From Bacteroidales bacterium (lineage in GTDB: Bacteria > Bacteroidota > Bacteroidia > Bacteroidales > Tenuifilaceae), in the NCBI GenBank assembly GCA_028708425.1, contig JAQVYY010000009.1, positions 1-64,000 on the forward strand: a DNA stretch of 64,000 bases, written 5' to 3'. A program made the position numbers and the translations under genes. Position 1 is the stretch's first letter. Every line of letters starts with the position of its first letter. Below the pieces are notes generated by a model. That model saw only the letters and a program-made list of their open reading frames with translations, was not told the DNA's origin and made no database searches. Of this stretch, positions 36,704 through 46,790 are shown one piece after another.

Positions 36704-37678
36704 CTAAGAACCAACCTGTAGGCTATCGGGAGCATTTGCCTTTTTAACCATCATGTCATACTCCTCAGGTTTCATGTCGTTAAAGTAGTTCAATGGGTCA
36801 ACTACCTTGTTGCGATAAATTACCTCGTAGTGTAGGTGCGGCCCAGTACTACGGCCTGAATTACCGAGTTCGCCAATAACCTGTCCACGGGTTACAGTAT
36901 CGCCAACCTTTACGCTAATAGCGTTGAGATGGGCGTATCGGGTTTTATATCCAAATCCATGGTCGATAATTATATTGTTGCCATATCCAAAATACGAGTA
37001 CTTTGCCGAAATAACCCGGCCATTACCCGTTGCATAAATAGGCGAACCCTTAGGGCCAGCGAAATCCATACCTTGGTGGAATTTGCGATTACGCTTAAAC
37101 GGATCGCGACGGTAGCCAAAGTAATCGGATATACGGGTGAGATCGGCAACGGATACCGGCTGAATTGCTGGTATTCTCAAAATCATTTGCTCCTTATTCT
37201 TTGCAAGACCCACTACCTCATCAAACGATTTTGATTGAATATACGTTTTCCATGTAACCTGATCTAGCATGGATGCTACGCTAATTATCAAATCCGATTT
37301 ACTAAACTCTCGTAAATCATCGTACCGGCTAGCACCACCCATACCCCCCATCCTAAGAGCATTTGGAATTGTATCAGCATCAAAAATTGCCCGGTAGGTA
37401 AGATTGTCTCTTTTTTGAATATCCTCCAACAATAGGTTTGCGTCCTTAAGTTTTTTCTCAAACATCTCGAACTTTAGGGCTATCTCAGCATTCTCGCGTT
37501 TAAGAATTTTTTCCTTTGGAGTATCAAAAAAATGGTTGTAAGTAAAAAAAACTATTAAGGCAATAACTAAGCTATATACAAATGGAATTAGTACATTTGC
37601 AAACTTTTTATATGCTGTTACTTCAATGGTTTCAAAGGAAAGTGTACTAGGATTGTACCTATATTTCTTTTTTTCCAT
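36704..37678 (-). CDS. M23 family metallopeptidase, membrane anchored (paralogue)
   Basis: 324 residues. Same layout as its neighbour: cytoplasmic start, one membrane segment (FVYSLVIALIVFFTYNHFF), coiled coil, then M23 domain with FHQGMDFAGPKGSPIYATG, YGNNIIIDHGFGYKTRYAH and TGPHLHYEV. Catalytic and metal residues intact. Transcribed from its own promoter (37738-37768). Divergent from alaS with a 159-base gap. The two paralogues might act at different stages or form a heteromer; this is inference. Confidence 0.93.
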   Translation of the reverse strand: MEKKKYRYNPSTLSFETIEVTAYKKFANVLIPFVYSLVIALIVFFTYNHFFDTPKEKILKRENAEIALKFEMFEKKLKDANLLLEDIQKRDNLTYRAIFDADTIPNALRMGGMGGASRYDDLREFSKSDLIISVASMLDQVTWKTYIQSKSFDEVVGLAKNKEQMILRIPAIQPVSVADLTRISDYFGYRRDPFKRNRKFHQGMDFAGPKGSPIYATGNGRVISAKYSYFGYGNNIIIDHGFGYKTRYAHLNAISVKVGDTVTRGQVIGELGNSGRSTGPHLHYEVIYRNKVVDPLNYFNDMKPEEYDMMVKKANAPDSLQVGS

Positions 37679-37737
37679 AGTATGTTAAAGGCAATTTCTA
37701 GTCTAGTTTAAACTGGTTCTATTTTGACTAACAGCAA

Positions 37738-37768
37738 CAAATCTAAGGTAAAAATTTCTTTTTCCAAA
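37738..37768 (-). promoter_or_regulatory. Bacteroidota promoter of the second M23 gene
   Basis: On the minus strand: TTTG (plus CAAA at 37765-37768), 19 bases, then TAGATTTG (plus CAAATCTA at 37738-37745). Both boxes match the sigma-ABfr consensus and the spacing is exact; one of the two best promoters in the window. Confidence 0.75.
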
Positions 37769-37837
37769 GATATTGTTATTTATTTATTGGAATTTTAAAG
37801 AAATAATTAAATATAAATAATTACAATTCAACTAATT

Positions 37838-40462
37838 ATGACATCTGGAGAAATAAGAGAGGCGTTTTTACATTTTTTTAGGAGCAAAAACCACAATATT
37901 GTACCCTCAGCTCCTATGGTTATTAAGAACGACCCCACCCTAATGTTCACCAACGCGGGTATGAATCAATTTAAAGATATTTTTTTAGGAAATACAACCC
38001 CAAACCACCCTCGAGTTGCAAACTCACAGAAATGCCTCAGGGTATCGGGAAAGCATAACGACCTGGATGAGGTGGGCCACGATACCTACCACCACACCAT
38101 GTTCGAAATGCTTGGAAACTGGTCGTTTGGTGACTACTTTAAAAAGGAGGCTATTGACTGGGCCTGGGAGTTTTTGGTTGATGTACTCAAAATTAATAGT
38201 AACGATTTATACGCATCGGTTTTTGAGGGAAGCCCCGAGGATGAGCTCGAAGCAGACCAAGAGTCGTTCGACCTATGGGGAAAGTATTTGCCTAACGAAA
38301 GGATACTTATGGGGTCAAAGGATGATAACTTCTGGGAAATGGGCGAAACCGGACCATGCGGACCATGCTCGGAGGTTCATATCGACCTACGAAGTACCGA
38401 GGCAAAAGCAAAAATACCAGGACGTGAACTAGTTAACAAGGATCATCCTGAGGTTATTGAGGTTTGGAACCTGGTTTTTATACAGTATAACCGCAAAGCC
38501 AACGGAGAGCTTGTTGCTCTGCCCGCAAAACATGTTGACACAGGCATGGGATTTGAAAGGCTTTGTATGGCTATCCAAGGGAAAAAAAGCAACTACGACA
38601 CCGACGTATTTCAGCCCATTATTCGTGAAATCTCTAAGCTTTGCAACATAAAGTATGGAGACGACACAAAAACCGACATCGCATTGCGTGTGGTAGCAGA
38701 CCATTTGCGCGCCGTGGCGTTCTCAATTGCCGATGGACAACTCCCATCAAACGTGAAGGCAGGGTACGTAATTCGTCGTATTTTGCGTAGAGCCGTTAGA
38801 TACGGATATACATTCCTTACCCTTCACGAACCCTTTATCTACAAGCTTGTTGATGTTTTGACCAACCAAATGGGCGAATCATTTCCAGAGCTTACCTCAC
38901 AAAAGGAACTTATCACTAAAGTTATCTTCGAGGAAGAGCAATCGTTTCTTCATACACTTGAAACTGGCATTAAGCTTTTAGACGGTACAATGGACAAAGC
39001 TATAAAAGATGGAAAGAAAGAAATATCTGGTCATGATGCCTTTATTCTATACGACACCTACGGTTTTCCTTTCGATTTAACAGAGCTTATTGCTCGTGAG
39101 CACAACCTTGCCGTAAACAAAGATGACTTTGACAAGGCAATGAAGGTGCAAAAGGACCGATCGAGAAGCGTTGCCACTCAAGAAACCCTAGACTGGGTTG
39201 AAGTAACAAGCTCTGACGAAACAAAATTTGTTGGATACGATACCCTAGAAGCACCAATAAGAATTGTACGTTATCGAACCGTTAGGGTTAAAAACAAAGA
39301 GCAGTTTCATTTGATTTTTGACCAAACCCCATTCTACGCCGAATCGGGTGGGCAGGTTGGCGATATGGGAACCATATCTAACGCAAGCGAAACCATAAAC
39401 ATACTAAACACCATTAAAGAGAACAACCTTACCATTCATGTAGCTAACAAGCTTCCCCTTGATGCGAACCAGGAATTTACGGCAAAAGTTGATTATAATA
39501 AAAGGGTAAGCACTACCAATAACCATACGGCAACCCACTTACTACACCATGCGTTGAGAGAGGTTTTGGGTAAACATGTTGAACAAAAAGGATCGTTGGT
39601 ACATCCCGACCACCTCAGGTTTGACTTTGCTCACTTTCAGAAGATGACCGACGAGGAAATTAGAAAGGTTGAACGGATGGTTAACGAGGCGATTCGCGCC
39701 AATACCTGTATTAACGAGCACCGCAATATACCCATTAAACAAGCACAAGAGATGAGTGCCATTGCCCTTTTTGGCGAGAAGTACGATGACGATGTTCGGG
39801 TTGTTCGGTTTGGCAACTCGGTTGAGCTGTGCGGAGGCACACACACCAGCGCCACAGGAAATATTGGCCTCTTCAAAATTATTTCAGAAGGAGCCATATC
39901 GGCAGGTATAAGAAGAATTGAGGCTATTACCGCAGCCAAAGCGGAGGAGTACCTTTACCAGCAAGTTGACAGCATAAAAACCATTAAATCATCGCTGGGC
40001 AATCCTCCCAATGTAATTACTGCCACAGAAAAATTAGTAAACGAGAATGCGGACCTTAAAAAACAGCTCGAAACGCTTACAAAGGATAAAATTAAGGGAA
40101 TTAAAAATGAGCTAAAGCTTACTGCCAAAAGTAGCAATGGGGCTTCGGTAATTGCTCAAATAGTTGATCTCGATACTGCTGATGCCATTAAGAATCTAGC
40201 CTATCAGCTGCGTGATGAGGTGGAAAACCTATTTCTTGTTATTGGAACCAAAGTATCAGGAAAACCACTGCTTACCATAATGGTTGCCAACTCGCTTATC
40301 GAATCGAAAAAAATAAACGCCTCAACAGTTATTCGCGAAGCCGCAAAGGAGATAAAAGGTGGTGGTGGTGGTCAACCATTCTACGCTACCGCTGGTGGTA
40401 AGGATGCCAGCGGATTGCAACAAGCTATTAATAAGGCTGTTGAGATTTTCGAAAAGGCATAA
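37838..40462 (+). CDS. alaS: Alanyl-tRNA synthetase
   Basis: 874 residues, normal length. Class II aminoacylation core with motif 1 [40 protein letters not shown] motif 2 region; editing domain with zinc ligands His563 and His567 (HTATH) and Cys665/His669 (CGGTH); C-terminal C-Ala/DHHA1 region with [16 protein letters not shown]. Charges tRNA-Ala and removes mischarged serine or glycine. Starts [14 protein letters not shown]. Divergent from the M23 pair. Terminator at 40474. Confidence 0.98.
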   Translation: MTSGEIREAFLHFFRSKNHNIVPSAPMVIKNDPTLMFTNAGMNQFKDIFLGNTTPNHPRVANSQKCLRVSGKHNDLDEVGHDTYHHTMFEMLGNWSFGDYFKKEAIDWAWEFLVDVLKINSNDLYASVFEGSPEDELEADQESFDLWGKYLPNERILMGSKDDNFWEMGETGPCGPCSEVHIDLRSTEAKAKIPGRELVNKDHPEVIEVWNLVFIQYNRKANGELVALPAKHVDTGMGFERLCMAIQGKKSNYDTDVFQPIIREISKLCNIKYGDDTKTDIALRVVADHLRAVAFSIADGQLPSNVKAGYVIRRILRRAVRYGYTFLTLHEPFIYKLVDVLTNQMGESFPELTSQKELITKVIFEEEQSFLHTLETGIKLLDGTMDKAIKDGKKEISGHDAFILYDTYGFPFDLTELIAREHNLAVNKDDFDKAMKVQKDRSRSVATQETLDWVEVTSSDETKFVGYDTLEAPIRIVRYRTVRVKNKEQFHLIFDQTPFYAESGGQVGDMGTISNASETINILNTIKENNLTIHVANKLPLDANQEFTAKVDYNKRVSTTNNHTATHLLHHALREVLGKHVEQKGSLVHPDHLRFDFAHFQKMTDEEIRKVERMVNEAIRANTCINEHRNIPIKQAQEMSAIALFGEKYDDDVRVVRFGNSVELCGGTHTSATGNIGLFKIISEGAISAGIRRIEAITAAKAEEYLYQQVDSIKTIKSSLGNPPNVITATEKLVNENADLKKQLETLTKDKIKGIKNELKLTAKSSNGASVIAQIVDLDTADAIKNLAYQLRDEVENLFLVIGTKVSGKPLLTIMVANSLIESKKINASTVIREAAKEIKGGGGGQPFYATAGGKDASGLQQAINKAVEIFEKA

Positions 40463-40473
40463 ACTATTCATTA

Positions 40474-40507
40474 AACAAAAAAAGCGACTGCAAGGTCGCT
40501 TTTTTTG
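40474..40507. terminator. Intrinsic terminator after alaS
   Basis: AAAAAAGCGAC and GTCGCTTTTTT arms around a TGCAAG loop, with a T-run on the alaS strand. Lies between converging genes, so it can serve both. Confidence 0.9.
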
Positions 40508-40528
40508 TTATGGTAATGTGAGGAAATT

Positions 40529-40576
40529 TTAACCCAATTATTCATCTTTACTAAAAAAGATAAATAATGCGGGTTA
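40529..40576 (+). repeat. 48-bp mini-copy of the dispersed repeat, ends only, overlapping a stop codon
   Basis: TTAACCCAATTATTCATC directly joined to a GATAAATAATGCGGGTTAA right end, as if the middle 100 bases had been deleted. The terminal TTA at 40574-40576 is the stop codon (TAA) of the TlpA-like gene on the minus strand. Confidence 0.88.
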
Positions 40577-41674
40577 ATCGAGAAGTTCAGCCAATTTATT
40601 GGCCAAATCTTCACCCCTAAGGTTCTTTGCAATAATTTTACCATCGGGGCCAATGAGTAGGTTTGCAGGTATCGATTGCACACCGTACATCTTGGCAATG
40701 GGATTCTCCCAACCAGAAACATCTGATACCTGCGTCCACGTCAAGCCATCATCTTTAACGGCATCGAGCCATTCCTGCTTACGACGATCGAGCGAAACAC
40801 CAAAAATATCGAACCCTTTATCGCTATACTGCTTATACAGATTAACTAGGTTTGGGTTTTCGCGACGACAAGGGGTGCACCAACCTGCCCAAAAATCGAT
40901 AAGCACATACTTTTCACCAGTAACCGATGAAAAGGTAACCAAATTACCGTCCGCATCGGGATGCGTAAAATCGATGAATGGTTGGCCAATGGCAGTAAGC
41001 TTTTCTACGTCTAGCTTCTCGTTAAGGGTAATAACAAAAGGCGACTTCTGTATCTCTTTGGGGAAAGATGATACGATGGTTTCTAGCTCCTCGAAAGAAA
41101 TCTGATTTACCAGCTGTGCAAGGGTAATGTATGCCGCTAACACGGAAGTGTTATTCTCTACAACAAAATCTTTTGCAGCAGCCACCATTTTTTCATTCTC
41201 AGCCATAAACTGGTCACGAAGTTCCTGTTCTAACTCGGGTGTAAGCGATCCGTCCATTGCAGCGGCCTGAAATTTCTGCTGAATTTCCATAAGAGGCATT
41301 GACATCTCTTCCTGAATTTTGTTGAACTCCGTAAATAGATCCTGAGTTGCGGAACCTTTGATCTCACTCGCCATAATATTATCAATACTACCAGTAATGG
41401 TTATGTTGGAATTCTCGAGAAAAAGAATAAGCCTACCCTCTGGCATCGAAAAATCGATGGCATAAATGTCGGGCACATCAAGCGAACCGGTAAATTGGAA
41501 TACTCCCTCGGTCATCATAACAGAATCAAGAGCGATAAGCTCGTTATCCTGCATACCTTTAAGTACTACCATCTGATCGGTTGCACCTTCGATGTTTGCC
41601 TCAATTTTATACCCTTTTGAGGAGCACGAGGCCAGTGTTAATGCTACTGCAGCAATTACTAAGAGTTTTTTCAT
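40574..41674 (-). CDS. TlpA-like lipoprotein with DUF4369 domain
   Basis: 366 residues from the ATG at 41674, which gives a proper lipoprotein signal (MKKLLVIAAVALTLASC). A frame extending to 41710 adds 12 residues before it. N-terminal DUF4369 region at about 25-120 (beta-rich, EGATDQMVVLKGMQDNELIA), a helical linker, then a thioredoxin/AhpC domain with WCTPC as redox motif and SIPANLLIGPDGKI as cis-proline region. Bacteroidota use these as periplasmic thiol-disulfide oxidoreductases. Stop codon TAA lies inside a mini repeat. It follows meaB by 41 bases and may share its transcript. Confidence 0.93.
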   Translation of the reverse strand: MKKLLVIAAVALTLASCSSKGYKIEANIEGATDQMVVLKGMQDNELIALDSVMMTEGVFQFTGSLDVPDIYAIDFSMPEGRLILFLENSNITITGSIDNIMASEIKGSATQDLFTEFNKIQEEMSMPLMEIQQKFQAAAMDGSLTPELEQELRDQFMAENEKMVAAAKDFVVENNTSVLAAYITLAQLVNQISFEELETIVSSFPKEIQKSPFVITLNEKLDVEKLTAIGQPFIDFTHPDADGNLVTFSSVTGEKYVLIDFWAGWCTPCRRENPNLVNLYKQYSDKGFDIFGVSLDRRKQEWLDAVKDDGLTWTQVSDVSGWENPIAKMYGVQSIPANLLIGPDGKIIAKNLRGEDLANKLAELLD

Positions 41675-41715
41675 GTTTTTATTTTTGTTTGTTAACAATT
41701 CGAAAATCATTTGGT

Positions 41716-42804
41716 TTAAAGAGATTTGTAAAAATCGAGTATTTTTTTTGCCGCGATAAACGAGCTAATTTTATCGCTTAGCACATCTTCCTCGGTCGTT
41801 TTAATTAATTCTTGTACTTGGGGATTATTGAATAGGTCATCTTTTAAAGCTTCGGTAATGGTTTGAAACATCCAATACTTTGCCTGTTTCAATCTGCGCG
41901 ATTGAAAATAGCCTGACTGTTTGGTTTCCTCAACATAGCTATTGATGGCCTGCCAAATCTCAACAATTCCCTCCTTGGTATACGATGAGCATGTTTTAAC
42001 CTGCGGGAACCATCCCGATTCGGGCTTAGGAAATAGATGTAAAGCATTCTCGTACTGCACCCTAGCCATTTTAGCCTTTTTAACGTTCCCCCCATCGGCT
42101 TTTGTTATGGCAATCAGATCGGCCATTTCCATTATACCACGCTTAATGCCCTGCAACTCATCACCTGCACCAGAGAGCATGAGCAACAAAAAGAAATCGA
42201 CCATTGAATGCACCGATGTTTCGCTTTGCCCTACCCCAACGGTTTCAATAAAAATTGTATCGAAACCTGCTGCTTCGCACAGAATAATCGATTCGCGGGT
42301 TTTGCGTGCAACTCCACCTAACGAACCAGCAGATGGCGAAGGTCGAATAAATGCATTGGGGTCGTTACTAAGGGTTTCCATGCGGGTTTTATCGCCTAAA
42401 ATACTACCCTTACTCCTCTCGCTACTGGGGTCGATTGCTAAAACGGCAAGTCGCCCACCCCCTTGGGTAATGGTGCCACCTAAGGCTTCAATAAAGGTGC
42501 TTTTCCCCGCACCTGGAACACCCGTTATTCCGATTCTAACTGAATTCCCTGTATAGGGCAGGCATTGCTCAATAACCTGTTGTGCAATTTCATTATGCCT
42601 GGGCAACGAGCTCTCGATAAGAGTGATTGCTTGGCTAAGGGTAGAGATATTTTTATTTAAGATTCCGTCTACATACTGCTGAGCACCCAAGGGCTTACGC
42701 CTATTTGATTTTAGGCGTTTAATGGCATTCTGATTTACTGTGGAGGGCTGCTCTACACCGGGGTTAACCGTAAGTGCAGATTTAAAATTTTCAGTATTCG
42801 TCAT
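41716..42804 (-). CDS. meaB: MeaB, methylmalonyl-CoA mutase-associated GTPase
   Basis: 362 residues. G3E-type P-loop GTPase that protects and reactivates adenosylcobalamin-dependent methylmalonyl-CoA mutase. Walker A GVPGAGKST at residues 95-103; other family marks are VLAIDPSSERSKGSILGDKTRM, FIRPSPSAGSLGGVARKTRE and ETVGVGQSE. The mutase genes (mutA/mutB) are not in this window; in many Bacteroidota meaB sits away from them, so this is not odd. Promoter box at 42827-42834. Followed by the TlpA-like gene. Confidence 0.95.
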   Translation of the reverse strand: MTNTENFKSALTVNPGVEQPSTVNQNAIKRLKSNRRKPLGAQQYVDGILNKNISTLSQAITLIESSLPRHNEIAQQVIEQCLPYTGNSVRIGITGVPGAGKSTFIEALGGTITQGGGRLAVLAIDPSSERSKGSILGDKTRMETLSNDPNAFIRPSPSAGSLGGVARKTRESIILCEAAGFDTIFIETVGVGQSETSVHSMVDFFLLLMLSGAGDELQGIKRGIMEMADLIAITKADGGNVKKAKMARVQYENALHLFPKPESGWFPQVKTCSSYTKEGIVEIWQAINSYVEETKQSGYFQSRRLKQAKYWMFQTITEALKDDLFNNPQVQELIKTTEEDVLSDKISSFIAAKKILDFYKSL

Positions 42805-42826
42805 AACTAAACTCTAATTCAACAGA

Positions 42827-42834
42827 CAAAGGTA
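42827..42834 (-). promoter_or_regulatory. Bacteroidota -7 promoter box for meaB
   Basis: CAAAGGTA on the plus strand, TACCTTTG on the minus strand, 22 bases before the meaB ATG. Confidence 0.55.
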
Positions 42835-42876
42835 GGTATTTTGGCCTATAAAACCACTTTTTGTAGTATGCCATTA

Positions 42877-45438
42877 TTAATTATCTGTTACCCTTACACC
42901 AAATATCACAATATCGTCAATTTGGTCTAAATCACCCCGCCATGCAAGATGCTCCTGATGCAATAGCTCTTTCTGCTCTTCCATAGGTTTGTTGTGGATA
43001 TCGAGCAAGAGGTTTTTAAATCTTCTAGACATGTATTTCTTGCCTCTTTTGCCCCCAAACTGGTCGGCAAAACCATCGGAAAACATATAGAATACATCGC
43101 CGGGCTGTAACTCAATCTCGTGATTGGTAAATGGCAAGTGGTCGGTTATGTGAATTGCCACAGGCATTTTATTGGCCTTATACTCGATTAGCTTCTCATT
43201 CCGAATAAGTATAAGAGGATTGTAAGCCCCTGCCCATTGGAGCTTCATATTTTCCATATCGAGCATGCTGAGCGAAATATCCATTCCATCCTTTTGCTCA
43301 TCCTTTTTCCCCGTTTGCGATAGGGTGCGCTTAACAATATCCCGAAGCATATCCAAAATTTTAGCAGGCTCCATCACCCCCTCTTTATTTACTATCTCAT
43401 ACAGAAACGACACGCCTAACATGCTCATAAATGCGCCCGGAACACCATGCCCAGTACAATCGGCTGCAAGAACAATCATTTTATTGCCCCTTCGAGTAAA
43501 CCAGTAGAAATCGCCACTCACAATATCACGGGGCAAAAAAAGTACAAAATGATCGCTTAGGGCATCGTGCAGAATTGCAGACGAGGGAAGGATTGCGCTC
43601 TGAATACGGCTTGCATAACGAATACTGTCGGTAATCTCCTGCTTCTGATGCGAGATAAGCTCATTCTTCTCTTCTAAAATTTTATTGGCACGCTGCTTTT
43701 GTCGCACCATATTTATTAACAAAACCGAAAACGCAAGTATAACAATAATACCCCCAATAGCTAATGCAATGGTTAACCTTTGCCTTTGTATTACGGAATG
43801 CTGCAGCTCGCTCTCAATATTTAAATTTTTTATTTCCTGTTCTTTCTTCTCCGTTTCATATTTTGTTTGCATTTCGGTTATAGCCTTCTGGCTTTGTTCC
43901 GAGAATAGTTCATCTTTAACCCGATTGTAATCCTTAATATGCTTTAAAGCGTTCGAAAGGTTGCCTGTTTTTTCGTATATCTTACTAACTTTCTGATGGG
44001 TAAGCATTACCAAATCCTTCACTCCCAGGTCCTTAGATATTTTCAAGCTTTGCAGTAAGTATTGCTCTGCCCTATCCAAATAGTTGAGCCTGTAATAGTA
44101 ATCGCCATAATGAAAAAGAGCCATGGCTATATCATACTGACTATTAATTTCGCGCGCTAAAGCAAGGCCTTTACCTAAATGTTCATTAGCTTTTTGCCAA
44201 TTCCTCGTAAAAACATAATGGCTCCCAAGGTTTATTCGAACACTAGTAATAAATCGTTTTTCCCCTATCTCATTGTAAATGTCAAGCGCTTTGTTGTAAT
44301 AATTAAATGTGCTTTCAAAAGCCGCCAGTACGGTATCGACAGGCACTCTTAAAATTTGAATTGAATCGTCCCAAAACTCGCCATACCTGGCAACAAACTG
44401 GTTAGTTGCCAACAAAGAGTATGTATTTGCAATATTGTTAGTTGATTCGGCGATCTTCACAAGATCATCATCCTCAGTATATATATCAAGTGCAGCTTGA
44501 TGAAACGAAAGAGCTTTAGTATAGTTTACCCTATTCTCCTCAACAGCCAAAGCGGTTCGGGAAAGATTTTCGTAAATAAATCCTATTTCAGTACTATTGA
44601 TTGCTATAAACTTGCGATCGTTTTGCTGTTCTGAGTATTTTAAACTTTTCTGATACTGCTCAAGTGCAAGCTGAAAATTACCAATTATTCGATGCGTACG
44701 GCCAAGCCAATAGTACGATAGGGCTAATCCACGAATATCCTTTATTAGCTCCCTAGTTTCAATTTCCTTATGGTAATACTCAATAGACTTTTTAAACTCA
44801 CCCAAGTTATAGTACTGCTTACCAAGCGAACTGTATACAACAGCTAATGATTTGGGCTCATCAACCCCTTTAAGAACTTCTAAAGCTTGAAAAATATAGC
44901 CTAAAGCATCTTCCTGCTTGTATTCCTTATCGTAAATTTCGGCAATATTTAAAAGCGCTTCAGACTGTTGCACCCTATCCCCAATTTGAATAGCTAGCTC
45001 AATGGCCTGTTCTGCAAAACTCTCAGCCTTTCTTAATGAATCAAGATAGTAATACGAACGACCTATACTGATAGATGTTCGAATAATATTAGTATTATCC
45101 TTTAGTTCTTTTGAAATATCAAGCGATTTACGGTAAAAATCTATCGCATTTATGTCGTTGTAATTTTCATAGTAGTGCCTACCTAGGTAATAAAGGGCTT
45201 CGGCCTGAGAGTGCTTATCTTTTAACGATAGAGCCAAATCGTATGCATCGGTTGCAAAGTTTAGTCCTGCCTCCTCTCGTGTTTGTATTTCGCTTAGCTG
45301 AAGTAGTATGTCAACCTTTTCGGCTCGTTCGGCTTCCCTCAACAAAAGTTGCAGGCTATCCTGCTTACTCTGGTCATTTTGCCCAAAAGTAAACAAGTTG
45401 GTAGCTATAATTAGGAAAAGAAATAAGTACCTTAGCAT
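42877..45438 (-). CDS. TPR-repeat SpoIIE/PP2C-type phosphatase
   Basis: 853 residues. Signal peptide, TPR repeats at about 35-520 (with motifs such as EALYYLGRHYYENYND and LAVVYSSLGKQYYNLGEF), a coiled coil, a membrane segment at 555-577, a second coiled coil (RANKILEEKNELISHQKQEI), and a C-terminal SpoIIE domain with metal-binding Asp643 (SGDFYW) and Asp660 (AADCTGHGVPGAFM) plus FSDGFADQFGG. These phosphatases dephosphorylate SpoIIAA/SiaC-like partners. It has the same outside-sensor plan as the TPR histidine kinase at 21-22.7 kb, making it a candidate SiaA-like phosphatase for the SiaC homologue, though the genes are 20 kb apart. Confidence 0.93.
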   Translation of the reverse strand: MLRYLFLFLIIATNLFTFGQNDQSKQDSLQLLLREAERAEKVDILLQLSEIQTREEAGLNFATDAYDLALSLKDKHSQAEALYYLGRHYYENYNDINAIDFYRKSLDISKELKDNTNIIRTSISIGRSYYYLDSLRKAESFAEQAIELAIQIGDRVQQSEALLNIAEIYDKEYKQEDALGYIFQALEVLKGVDEPKSLAVVYSSLGKQYYNLGEFKKSIEYYHKEIETRELIKDIRGLALSYYWLGRTHRIIGNFQLALEQYQKSLKYSEQQNDRKFIAINSTEIGFIYENLSRTALAVEENRVNYTKALSFHQAALDIYTEDDDLVKIAESTNNIANTYSLLATNQFVARYGEFWDDSIQILRVPVDTVLAAFESTFNYYNKALDIYNEIGEKRFITSVRINLGSHYVFTRNWQKANEHLGKGLALAREINSQYDIAMALFHYGDYYYRLNYLDRAEQYLLQSLKISKDLGVKDLVMLTHQKVSKIYEKTGNLSNALKHIKDYNRVKDELFSEQSQKAITEMQTKYETEKKEQEIKNLNIESELQHSVIQRQRLTIALAIGGIIVILAFSVLLINMVRQKQRANKILEEKNELISHQKQEITDSIRYASRIQSAILPSSAILHDALSDHFVLFLPRDIVSGDFYWFTRRGNKMIVLAADCTGHGVPGAFMSMLGVSFLYEIVNKEGVMEPAKILDMLRDIVKRTLSQTGKKDEQKDGMDISLSMLDMENMKLQWAGAYNPLILIRNEKLIEYKANKMPVAIHITDHLPFTNHEIELQPGDVFYMFSDGFADQFGGKRGKKYMSRRFKNLLLDIHNKPMEEQKELLHQEHLAWRGDLDQIDDIVIFGVRVTDN

Positions 45439-45456
45439 GTTGAATAATTATCTAAT

Positions 45457-45464
45457 CAAAAGTA
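45457..45464 (-). promoter_or_regulatory. Possible -7 promoter box for the SpoIIE phosphatase gene
   Basis: CAAAAGTA on the plus strand, TACTTTTG on the minus strand, 19 bases before the ATG at 45438. No good -33 partner. Confidence 0.45.
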
Positions 45465-45509
45465 AACAAAAAATTATTTTTACACCTTGAAACTGCAATA
45501 TTAATGTAA

Positions 45510-45659
45510 TTAAACCCAATTATTCGTTCGAATAATTGCTGTCTCCGACAGCGACAAAGTCTCACAACCAATCTAGTTGCCCAAAATTGGGTTCCAATAG
45601 CTCGGGGTAACCCGCATTTGTATTCACCTTTTACAAATTTGATGAATAACGCGGGTTAA
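45510..45659 (+). repeat. Dispersed 150-bp palindromic repeat, full copy
   Basis: TTAAACCC ... GGGTTAA; short-stem subtype with CTGTCTCCGACAG. Lies between the divergent phosphatase and zinc-transporter genes. The 433-base gap around it otherwise holds two promoter boxes and AT-rich sequence. Confidence 0.9.
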
Positions 45660-45815
45660 TATTATTGAATTCCCGTTGAAAGTTACAGTTTAAACACCTG
45701 CCGAACAAACGCATACTAAATACAAAATTATTTACTGACACAAACAATACCCGTAAACATCTTGCTATCTGATATATATTTATATTTCAATATAAATAAA
45801 AACTATTATAACTAT

Positions 45816-45845
45816 TTTGTGTTTTATTTAAAAAAGGTAATTTTG
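45816..45845 (+). promoter_or_regulatory. Bacteroidota promoter of the zinc ABC transporter operon
   Basis: TTTG at 45816-45819, 18 bases, then TAATTTTG at 45838-45845, both matching the consensus. ATG is 27 bases downstream. I see no clear Zur-type palindrome over the promoter. Confidence 0.72.
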
Positions 45846-45871
45846 ATTACTAATTAGCAAATTTTTTAGAT

Positions 45872-46750
45872 ATGAGAAAAACACTCCCGCTACTTCTTGT
45901 CGTATCAGCCATCCTATTTAGCTGTACCAATGGCACAAAAACAAAGCTAAAACCCTCTGTAGTGGTTAGCATCGCACCCCAAAAGTACCTTGTTAATCGC
46001 ATTGCCGACACTATTTTTCACGTGGAGGTTATGGTGCCTGCTGGTTCTAGCCCCGAGGTTTACGAACCTACCGCATCGCAGCTAAAGCTGCTTGCCAACA
46101 CAAGCACATATTTTTCGCTGGGTTTGCTCGAATTTGAGATGTCGATGCTCAATAATATTCATGAACAGAACCCTAACATTCTAATTGTTGACCATTCAAA
46201 AGATTTAAATTTAATTAGTGGCCAATGCGACTCACACCACGACCACGGGCATGCTCATAACCATGGGTTAGACCCACACGTGTGGCTCTCGCCAGCTGAG
46301 GTAAAAACTATGGTAAGCACCATTGCTAGCGTTCTATCGCAAAAATTCCCCGAGCATAAAACTACCTTTGAGGCAAACGCCGCTCGGCTTATTGAGGATA
46401 TTGATACGCTCGATATCAATATAAAAAAGAAATTACAGGGTATTGATAACAATAAGATATTTATATACCACCCAGCACTTGCGTATTTTGCCCGCGATTA
46501 CGGGTTAAAACAGGTATCGCTCGAACAGGATGGCAAGGCTCCATCCATGAAGCATATGCAAACAATTTTACAGTCGGCTCGCGAGCAAGGGGCTAAAACT
46601 ATCTTTATTCAAAAAGAGTTTGACGTAAACAACGCAAAAACGGCGGCATCAGACATTGGTGGGGACATTGAGGTTATTGACCCGCTTCGCGAAGACTGGT
46701 TAGAAAACATGTATCACATATCAAACCTAATAAGCAAGGCGTTAAAATAA
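45872..46750 (+). CDS. znuA: Metal ABC transporter substrate-binding lipoprotein, probably zinc
   Basis: 292 residues. Lipoprotein signal with lipidated Cys18 (LFSC). Cluster 9 family: SIAPQKYLVNRI, VPAGSSPEVYEPTASQLKLL, a His-rich loop (SHHDHGHAHNHG) before DPHVWLSPAEV, and a C-terminal IFIQKEFD. The His-rich loop points to zinc rather than manganese, as in ZnuA, but this is not proof. Captures the ion in the periplasm for the permease encoded by the next-but-one gene. First of three genes znuA-znuC-znuB driven from the promoter at 45816. Confidence 0.9.
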   Translation: MRKTLPLLLVVSAILFSCTNGTKTKLKPSVVVSIAPQKYLVNRIADTIFHVEVMVPAGSSPEVYEPTASQLKLLANTSTYFSLGLLEFEMSMLNNIHEQNPNILIVDHSKDLNLISGQCDSHHDHGHAHNHGLDPHVWLSPAEVKTMVSTIASVLSQKFPEHKTTFEANAARLIEDIDTLDINIKKKLQGIDNNKIFIYHPALAYFARDYGLKQVSLEQDGKAPSMKHMQTILQSAREQGAKTIFIQKEFDVNNAKTAASDIGGDIEVIDPLREDWLENMYHISNLISKALK

Positions 46751-46790
46751 ACATTGATTCACAAACAGCTATAGCGACTCAACTTTTACC

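Noticed and set aside
41942..42556. 204-codon frame antisense to meaB
   Set aside because: It mirrors the conserved meaB codons and has no recognisable domain; also true of the 172-codon frame antisense to gldF (11804-12322) and the 168-codon frame antisense to the TlpA-like gene (40599-41105).
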